A stretch of 64,000 nt of DNA, from contig OZ012549.1 in the NCBI GenBank assembly GCA_963935595.1, positions 22,493,318 through 22,557,317 on the forward strand, written 5' to 3'. The position numbers were made by a program, and so were the translations under genes. The notes under the pieces were generated by a model that was given only the letters and a program-made list of their open reading frames with translations, searched no databases and had not been told where the DNA came from. This stretch comes from Schoenobius gigantellus (lineage: Eukaryota > Arthropoda > Insecta > Lepidoptera > Crambidae). The first letter of the stretch is position 1; the number at the start of each line of letters is the position of its first letter. This document shows, piece by piece, positions 57,418 through 64,000 of the stretch.

Positions 57418-57498
57418 TACGCGGGTTCGAACCGCAGACCTCTAGCGGTATGGGGCAATAATTTCGCAGTATAACCTCATGAGCCATCCGTTCGCTTA
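57418..57498 (-). repeat. tRNA-like segment (SINE head or tRNA pseudogene)
   Basis: The minus strand has an A-box-like 'tggctcatgagg' and a perfect B-box 'ggttcgaaccc' with a T-stem that pairs. The acceptor arms do not pair, so it is not a functional tRNA. It is best read as a tRNA-derived SINE head. Confidence 0.55.
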
Positions 57499-57644
57499 GA
57501 TTTGATGTTGAAATTTCGAATCTTTTATTTAAATTGTGACGTGTACGTGTAGTGTCAATCTATATATCTGTTATCTTTTTATATATATTATATCAATTCT
57601 CGTGTCACAGTGTTTGTTACCGAACTCCTCCGTAACGGCTTAAC

Positions 57645-59077
57645 CACAGAACACAGAAAGAGGTTAGAAGGGCTATGTGGGCGGGGCACGCGTAGCCACA
57701 ACTATGACTAAATGCTCATACTTGTGGCCCCGCAACGCGAACGCGTTGTTTAATCACTGACGGACAACTACAGTGAGTGTATCGTGAAGCGCGGCGCTAT
57801 AAATATAAAAAAATGCCTTCTTGTGCTATAACTACTTGTAAAACAAGAAGTCAGGTGTCAAGTGTAGCTAAAGAAGGAATTTCTTTTCATCGGTAAGTAG
57901 TAAATTAATCATAATGACCATATTCCATAGATCATAATGTCAAAATCCACCAAAACTAATCATAACGATAAGTTACATAATATTTTTCTAAAAAATATAC
58001 ATTACCGGCAATGTACGCCCACGATTCTTGCCATATTACTTAGAGCGCGTAATGTAGTACACTGCTTTCGGTAGTGACGCATTTGGCTTAATGAGCATTA
58101 ATGCAGTAGTCGCAGTACAAGGGATAGTGCCGTGCTAATCAAAAAACGCACGCATTACATTTTATCGATAAATGTATATTTTAAAATATGTGTATAAAGT
58201 AAAAATAACATATTATTTGTCACTTAAAATGCCATAATAATAATTATTACTTATCGATAATACAGAATGTTTGGCGAAGCTTACACCTACCCTTTCTAAC
58301 ATCCTATTCATATAAGTACGGCGATGTAATCAAAGATTAAAATTGTAAAATTAATTTCAATTTTCACGATACAATTAGTTCGATTAGTAAAAAAATTATG
58401 GGCAAATTCTAAACTAATTTTACAACTTAGAATTTTTAATATCACCATAATATTTATATGACTATTTTAGCATAGGTAGGTGGCCATGCAAGACATGAAG
58501 ATTTGAGTACTTTAAAAAACACAAATTTACAGGTATATATTTACTTTACAAATATTTACTTCTCCATCCAACTAAAATATCCTAACAACTAAACTACCGC
58601 ACGTCCGTTTGTCAGATTATCCATTCTAGTTTATGCTTTCAGACCGGTGCATTATAGTATTATAGTTTTTCTTTTATTTTACGTCTAACCTACAACATTT
58701 TTGAGCAAAAAAGCTTTAATTTTGTTACATAGAAACAAAATATTACTTGAATATTATTAATTATAAACGTATAATGAAAGTAATAATTATTTTTTGGTTT
58801 TCTAAATATTTCAAATGGTTAAATTGCTGGCAATATTTAATATCGATAGCTATTAATCGATGTCAATCACTAAAATAATGTTATTTGTACACGCGGCTCT
58901 GGACGTCAGTGAATTTCTATGAATGAGGAGCCCAGTGAGCGTTGTGATTGGTTCAGCCCGATTTCGCGCGACTTTGCATGGGCGGTGCAAGGAAGAGAAG
59001 TGGGAGCAAAACTGGCGACAGCGGTTCCCGTACAAACGGTGCATGATTGCCTTTCTAACCTCTTTCTGTGTTCTGTG
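57645..59077 (+). mobile_element. Internally deleted P-like DNA transposon (1,433 bp)
   Basis: Terminal inverted repeats of 25 bp match perfectly, beginning CACAGAACACAG and continuing AAAGAGGTTAGAA (57645-57669 and 59053-59077). The ends are CA...TG and the TSD is 8 bp. A THAP-domain first exon starts 168 bp inside the left end. P-element transposases carry an N-terminal THAP domain, so end type, TSD and coding content agree. The remaining 1.1 kb has no transposase core that I can see, so this is an internally deleted derivative. Confidence 0.82.
57813..57892 (+). CDS. First exon of a THAP-domain (P-transposase-like) protein
   Basis: ATG at 57813 begins 'MPSCAITTCKTR', the classic THAP start with the first two zinc cysteines spaced CX4C, followed by 'KEGISFHR', which fits the F-H-x-(F)-P position. 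The open frame ends at a strong donor, G|GTAAGTA (57893 on), in phase 2. Only 27 codons remain; the second half of the zinc site (C...H) and the AVPTIF-type box are not found downstream within the element. THAP domains bind DNA and in P transposases recognise internal sites near the element ends. A host THAP gene is a possible alternative, but the position inside a TIR/TSD-defined element favours the transposon. Confidence 0.75.
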
Positions 59078-59276
59078 GGCTTAACCGATCTTTATGATTT
59101 TTTTGTGTATGTTCGGTAGGTGTGAGAATAGGTCGTAAACTAATTTTTATTATGGCGAAACGTAGTTCGCCAGCACAGCTAGTATATTATAAAAAGAGAA
59201 GTTCTCATCGATAGACGCACGCACAGCCGTAACCGCTAATGGTAGAAACGTGAATTTTGGACAGTTGTTTTAATTC

Positions 59277-59615
59277 AAATTTTAAGAAAATTTAACCCTG
59301 AAGGGATGAAATAGGGGTTGCAAACTTGTATGGATTTTTTAAAATAAGCAACGATTTCGATAAACCTGGAGAATCATGCTCTTAAAAACATTTCATTGAA
59401 CACGTATTTCATGGTTTTTTGGAATTCACCCCCTTATTGTGCAAATTAGGGGTTGAAAAATTCTATGGAAATTCTATGAAATTTATTATTCGAGCTCCTA
59501 AATATAAATAACAGTCTTCTATATAATAGGCTACAAAATTATTTTACGGGAAAATATTAAATTCCCACGGGAAAACAATATTAATGCGGGCGAAGCCGCG
59601 AGCGGAAAGCTACCT
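59277..59615 (-). repeat. Lepidopteran interspersed repeat (pair with 30790-31140)
   Basis: Collinear with 30811-31138 including 'aagggatgaaataggggttg', 'catttcattgaacacgt' and the end 'gcgggcgaagccgcgagcg'. It carries a small extra segment at about 59495-59525. Confidence 0.8.
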
Positions 59616-59629
59616 ATTAATAGCAGTCG

Positions 59630-61199
59630 CGGTTGCCACACTATTTGTAAATGGTAAAATCTAATAAAAAACCGTACCTATTTGCCAAAATTCAATATAT
59701 ACCTAATCACCATTGAGAGTAAAAAATAATTCAAGTATGTAGTTAGTATTACTACCTACATTAATTTTATTTATTTATAGTCAGGCAACTTATGTCCATT
59801 AATAATCTTTACGTATTACTTACCTATATTATCTTTTACTATGTATGTACCTAACATAGTTGAATGTACCACTTCTAAGGTGTTATTAAAAATTCAGATT
59901 TGTAAAATTAGTTTTGAAATCCCCCATACAAAATAGTTAGGTCAGTGAAAAAAAATCACTGTGGTTTTATGAAACGAACATGCAAGTGAGACTTTTTTTC
60001 GGTTAGTAGGCATTTAATTGAAAATATCCGAAAAATTATTAAATAGGGTACTTACTTATAAAAATCGCGTTTTTAATCTTAACCTCAATCTTTTTGTTCT
60101 GAAATGAAAATTATAAATAAAAAACCAAATTGAGATATAAAAAAGGAATTGATATAATAACCAAAAAGCAATAAAGAAAAACAAAATAATAAAACAAGCA
60201 ATTTTTGAAAAAATAACTAGGTACACCAGGAATCGGGATCGAACTAGGTACTGCCACACAGATTTAAAAACGAAGATCAAACGAATATATAGACCAATCC
60301 TGACCTTTTTGAAGTGGTGAAATTTAAGATGTCATGTTTTTGTGTAATTCGACCATAATTCGACATTACACTTTCAAATGTATAGGGATTAAAAAATTAA
60401 TTTTACAATTTCGAATTTTCAATGACGCCATTACTATTATAATTATGTCAAAAAAAATATGTAAAAAATAATTTAACTCAATGCTATGTATGCTAGTTCG
60501 TAAGGCCTGTGACCTTACGAACTAGCATACATAAATAGTGCCATCTATGAGTGAGCAGTATGTAATCAAATAGTCAAAGCAGACATTGCGTGCTTCTTTG
60601 AGCTATGCTTTTGAGAGATACATTGAAGTTCACATAATTTGTCGCTAGGAGTGCTATAAATTTATAAAAAGAGATGTTAAACCGTTCTAGCATGACTTAA
60701 AAACGTATTTTGATACTTCCCACGTGCTAAGTGATTTTTTTTAAATATAATCAATACTTTTCTGAACCTCCTTGTTGACGTTTACTAAATTCACAAAAAA
60801 GTCATTACAAAAATCGATTAAAGTAGCGCCATCTGTTGATGCTTTCATCGAATTATTTTACTTTTGTTCGTGATGGGTCCCCGTGGCATTGGTTAGTTTG
60901 GTTAGGTTATAAATGATTTGCCTATACAAACCGATATCCATCTATTATCACCAAATAAACATTTAATTTGCAGTAAAATATTGACGTAGAACATCGAGAT
61001 AAAAACTATATAATCTTTTAAGTTGAACCTAATTACACATAGTGGAGTTTATCCAGGACAAAGATCATGAAACTTTTATATACAAGGTGTTTGGTCACAA
61101 TACCCTATCAAGCCGAAACCTATTAGTCATATTAACATGGTCATATAAAAGTTATGGCGTCAATGAAAATCCGAAATTGTAATAGTTATTTGTTATACA
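59630..61199. other. Non-coding stretch with A-rich repeat
   Basis: 60055-60260 parallels 1937-2110 and ends with 'aatcgggatcgaactaggta', a possible B-box on the minus strand (SINE-like). '60824 gtagcgccatctgttgatgc' is a phrase frequent in insect repeats. No gene is seen. Confidence 0.45.
60485..60533. repeat. Perfect 21-bp hairpin with 7-base loop
   Basis: 60485-60505 ('tatgtatgctagttcgtaag' plus g) and 60513-60533 are perfect reverse complements around the loop 'cctgtga'. It is either the core of a small MITE or a hairpin from a replication slip. A DNA or RNA hairpin would be very stable. Confidence 0.9.
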
Positions 61200-61204
61200 T
61201 GAGT

Positions 61205-61380
61205 GCAAAGTTGCTTTTTAACCGCGTGCTCAACTTTGATGACCGAGCAAGCGAAGGATTCTAAAATTCAAAAATTAGAATCCTGAGCGTTAGCGAGGGA
61301 ATCAAAAGAGCATAAGGTGAAAAATCTTTGCACTTGAGTGCAACACGTAACTTTTCATCCCCCCTCAGCGAGGAAATGTT
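61205..61380. repeat. Probable lepidopteran repeat ('accgagcaagcgaagga')
   Basis: 'gatgaccgagcaagcgaagg', 'cctgagcgttagcgagggaa' and 'agtgcaacacgtaacttttc' form a palindromic pattern I recognise from lepidopteran repeats. The limits are approximate. Confidence 0.5.
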
Positions 61381-62118
61381 TAAATGCAAAATAAAACATT
61401 AACAATCACAAGATACTTTTATTTCAGTTTAGGTACATATTTACTACAACATTAAAATAAACTTCTTCGTCGCTGGAATCACTCATTTTCGTTTTTTTTA
61501 CTTGTTTTTAATTTTATTATTTATAACAAAACGACGTCAAAACAAAATTGCGCGCGCAAAGCGAATTAAAAACAAAAGTACACTAAGGAGGTTCAGAGTC
61601 TGAGTTTTTAACAAATTTAAAAAAAGTTGTATGATAAATTCGGCACCATGGAGATGGAAGTAAATAGGTTTAATGATGTTTTGAAATCACATACCTAGTG
61701 CACGCGATGTTCTAAATTCAAATTTACTTTAACCTCAAGCGGATAAAAACGGCTTTGGCGGTCAGATATCGAATAGCAGAAATACTCTTTCCGAGATGGG
61801 GGGATGAAAAATTAATTTTCTTATTCGCCGTACATTTTTTTTCACAGACCCAACTATACCATGTGTTAAAGTATCTATGCATTTTCAAAATACGCGCCTT
61901 TTAAAGTTGCATTTATTTTTTCTACACTGTAAAACATTGAAGCTGTTGTTGTACAATTATAAAGTTTTCTGTAAATTATTAATTAACGCTTACAAAGTTA
62001 AATAGAAGTAATTTATCAATATGTATGAGGAATTTCAAAATTAATTTAATAATTTCGAACTTCGACGCTATAACTTTTATATGACGTCTGGCGGCCGCAC
62101 TATGCTATCCATACTTTA
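61381..62118. other. Non-coding stretch
   Basis: AT-rich, with no gene or inverted-repeat element that I can define. Confidence 0.5.
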
Positions 62119-62567
62119 AAGTACGATTCACACCAACCGGGCGGCGCGGCGGCGGAGCGCGACGGAGCGCATTTCACACTGTGCTAAAATAAATTCAGAC
62201 TTCTATACAAATGTTAAGGTTCATGATTGTATGGCATTTACGCTGCTTGGAATGCGCGCGTACGCCACGGCTGCCGGTCGGTTCCTCGCGTACGCTGTCG
62301 GCTCCTCGCGTAGGCGGTCGGCTGCTCGCGTACGCAGTCGGCTCCTCACGTACGTCACGTCAATACCGCGAATAGAAACTGACTGAAACACGAAAGCATC
62401 TACGACGCGCTAAGAGCATGCTCGCGGATACGCGAGCACGCGCACGGGTTCGAGCAGATGTAGCCGTCGGGCGGACGTAGCCGGCTACCGGTGCGTGCTC
62501 GCGCATCCGCTGCGACGCGACGCGCTGCGCTCCTGCGTCGCCCGGTCAGTTGGTGTAAATCGTACTT
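62119..62567. mobile_element. CpG-rich inverted-repeat element with 20-bp tandem repeats (449 bp)
   Basis: Left end 'aagtacgattcacaccaac' plus 'cgggcg'; the complement of the right end is 'aagtacgatttacaccaact' plus 'gaccgggcg'. The interior is extremely GC- and CpG-rich. Four 20-bp units ('gtcggctcctcgcgtacgct' type) occupy 62277-62356. Open frames on the minus strand across it are an effect of the base composition. The superfamily is undetermined. Confidence 0.75.
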
Positions 62568-62761
62568 ACCAAAAGAACGGTTGCAAAAACGATTTCTTCG
62601 ACACTTAGCATACTCTGTGGGGATGCGCGGCAGGCGTGTGGCATATGCATGGCATATGAGACTGTAGCGATTTGACATGATAAAGCTGTCTAAACGATGA
62701 CATATGTTGGACTTGGTGTTTCTATTCAAATTATGAAGCAATCTAGTTCATAGTTTGGATT

Positions 62762-63164
62762 TAGGCGGATAGCACATTGCACCGGACACCGCTCCGGTGT
62801 GCGGTGCTGCGGTTTTTAATTTTGGCGGTAGAATCTTAATTTGTATACAAAAACCGCAGGGTATAACACACTCACACCGCATGTCCGTGCGGGTGTGCGG
62901 CGCGCCGGACGGTACCGCACTCCCGGACGGTGATGCTACACTGTGCCGCAGTATCGTACGGATTTTTGCGTAGAAAGGACGTGCATACGCGTAATAGATC
63001 TTGACATAGATAATGCGGTGATGCGGGGCGTCATGCACCGCAGCTCCGGACGGAGATACGGAACAAACAGTACGGTGGCACGGTTCCGTGTCCCCGCAGC
63101 CGCATGCGGATTTCGTCCCTCCGTACACCGCAGCGGAATGCGGCGGCAATGTGTTAAGCGCCTA
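62762..63164. mobile_element. Second CpG-rich inverted-repeat element (403 bp)
   Basis: Ends 'taggcggatagcacattgc' and, reversed, 'taggcgcttaacacattgc' (16 of 19 match). The interior has repeated 'ccgcac', 'ccggacgg' and 'gcaccgcag' words on both strands and an AT-rich core. Frames of 73-133 codons on both strands occur only because stops are rare in such sequence; none shows a domain. Confidence 0.72.
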
Positions 63165-63421
63165 TTGGGAAAAATTATGTTCAGGGTTCCCGTGAGGTCC
63201 CCTCGACAGCCACTCTGTCCTCCTCTACGTCGCACTATCATGGCATCCTATTCTCCTATTTGAGAATGACAAAGCTGACGAATAAAGTTAGTGACCTCAT
63301 CGATAGACCATAGATGACTTTGCAAGGAATCTAATGCTAGGAGCATACTTTTAAAAGACTATCCTATCAATCATCTGTATTCAACGGAGTAGTAACCTGT
63401 CGTTGATATCCAAAACGCAAT

Positions 63422-63785
63422 TAATGATAGGATTAAACGAACTTACCTAAAGTGAAGTTCAATCCATATTATATGAAGTAATTAGTCCAAGGTATAACTA
63501 TTGTAGTAACGCCTCCTCCCGCTACTAAATACGCGAATTTTAAAGACACCATTAAAAATATAAAAGGTAAATACACCTGGCAACTCCACCGTCACCATAG
63601 CTCATTAGTTTAGAGTATTAGGTATATATAATTGGGTTAGTAATTTATTACTTCAAAAGGGAAGGGTGGGATGCTCCATACCTTGGACTAATTACTTCAT
63701 ATAATATGGATTGAACTTCACTTTAGGTAAGTTCGTTTAATCCTATCATTATATTCGTAATTAGTCCAAGGTATAACTATTGTAG
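63422..63785. mobile_element. Perfect ~72-bp inverted repeat plus a third 29-bp direct copy
   Basis: 63424-63495 ('atgataggattaaacgaact'...'ttagtccaaggt') and 63679-63750 are exact reverse complements, with about 183 bp between them. A TA pair flanks both outer ends. The inner-end motif 'ttagtccaaggtataactat' then occurs once more in direct orientation at 63757-63785. It behaves as a young inverted-repeat transposon next to a partial extra copy. Confidence 0.85.
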
Positions 63786-64000
63786 ATGTTTAGAGTTTTT
63801 GATAAATAGGTAAACATTAGTACCTATTTACAACTATCAATAGGTATTCAATAACATTAAATATTTATTTCATAATGTAGATAACGTTTACTAGTGTGAA
63901 CAGTTTCATGTTAACCATATAATAACTATAAATTTCAAGAACTACCAGCCGTGGCAAAAAGGTTTGCCAATCCAATAATATTTAGCAAATATCGATAATT
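63786..64000. other. AT-rich end of window
   Basis: Nothing recognised. Confidence 0.5.

Larger units (their letters stand above)
57637..59085. other. 8-bp target-site duplication of the P-like element
   Basis: 'ggcttaac' occurs at 57637-57644 and 59078-59085, directly abutting both ends of the element. Eight bases is the length generated by P-superfamily and hAT transposases. Confidence 0.9.
57585..59186 (+). repeat. Lepidopteran repeat split by the P-like element
   Basis: 57585-57644 ('tctcgtgtcacagtgtttgt', 'cgaactcctccgtaacggct') joins cleanly to 59086-59186 ('cgatctttatgatttttttg' ... 'cgaaacgtagttcgccagca' 'cagctagt') once the transposon and one TSD copy are removed, giving a typical member of the 'cagctagt' family. 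Confidence 0.75.

Noticed and set aside
57418..57498. Functional tRNA gene on the minus strand
   Set aside because: A- and B-boxes are present but the acceptor arms do not pair; a SINE head or pseudogene fits better.
57797..57808. TATA box ('ctataaatataa') for the THAP exon
   Set aside because: It lies only about 5-15 bases before the ATG, too close to be the promoter of that start codon.
62400..63263. Open frames of 73-133 codons on both strands
   Set aside because: They overlap on opposite strands within CpG-rich inverted-repeat elements where stops are rare; no domain, no splice logic.
63728..63740. 'ggtaagttcg' as a splice donor
   Set aside because: It is inside the perfect inverted repeat and has no coding sequence upstream.

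Overview
The window looks like nuclear DNA of a moth or butterfly. It is AT-rich and has almost no continuous coding sequence except inside mobile elements. It is full of repeats I recognise from memory as lepidopteran (the family with 'gacccgactcgcacttggccgg'-type ends, the 'cgcgggcacagctagt' family, 'tttcctcacgatgtttt' tails). Its retroelements are insect types: Copia, BEL/Pao, R1-like, RTE-like, Jockey/CR1-like, and a restriction-like-endonuclease (RLE) LINE in TAA repeats. No database search was possible; every family name rests on motifs read by eye.

Layout. 1-6.3 kb: AT-rich DNA with inverted and tandem repeats and a MITE carrying a LINE tail bounded by an 11-bp target-site duplication (TSD). 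6.4-8.9 kb: a decayed Jockey/CR1-type LINE, itself hit by an 83-bp retroposon tail. 9.1-12.1 kb: an RLE-type (R4/Dong-like) LINE between TAA repeats, followed by a truncated second copy. 14.8-15.9 kb: GC-rich R1-like LINE fragment with a 17-bp TSD. 19.3-26.5 kb: a 1.16-kb direct duplication whose second copy contains a complete, very young Copia element. 28.6-29.1 kb: tail of a Ty3/gypsy-like element. 29.4-29.6 kb: the one convincing host exon, an immunoglobulin-domain exon of a beaten-path-like gene. 34.1-40.4 kb: a complete BEL/Pao element on the minus strand with a gag/pol frame break. 41.1-43.9 kb: MITE, RTE tail, a 121-bp satellite array, and a hAT-type MITE. 44.1-46.0 kb: lepidopteran repeats and an R1-like tail. 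46.3-47.0 kb: remnant of a SWIM-like zinc-finger gene split by a small palindromic MITE. 49.4-50.4 kb and 54.4-56.1 kb: two CR1/Jockey-type LINEs on the minus strand. 51-52 kb: a long-inverted-repeat element. 56.9-59.1 kb: a hairpin MITE, a tRNA-like segment, and an internally deleted P-like transposon that keeps a THAP-domain first exon. 59.2-64 kb: more dispersed repeats, two CpG-rich inverted-repeat elements and a striking terminal inverted/direct repeat.

The parts do not form a pathway. The window is a record of nested insertions, probably in an intron or flank of the beat-like gene. The two intact LTR elements each show one LTR difference and perfect 5-bp TSDs, so they are recent. The most unusual objects are the P-like element with its THAP exon and exact 8-bp TSD, the Copia Gag with an 11-copy heptad array next to its zinc knuckle, the TAA-targeted RLE LINE, and the perfect ~72-bp inverted repeat with an extra 29-bp direct copy at the right edge.
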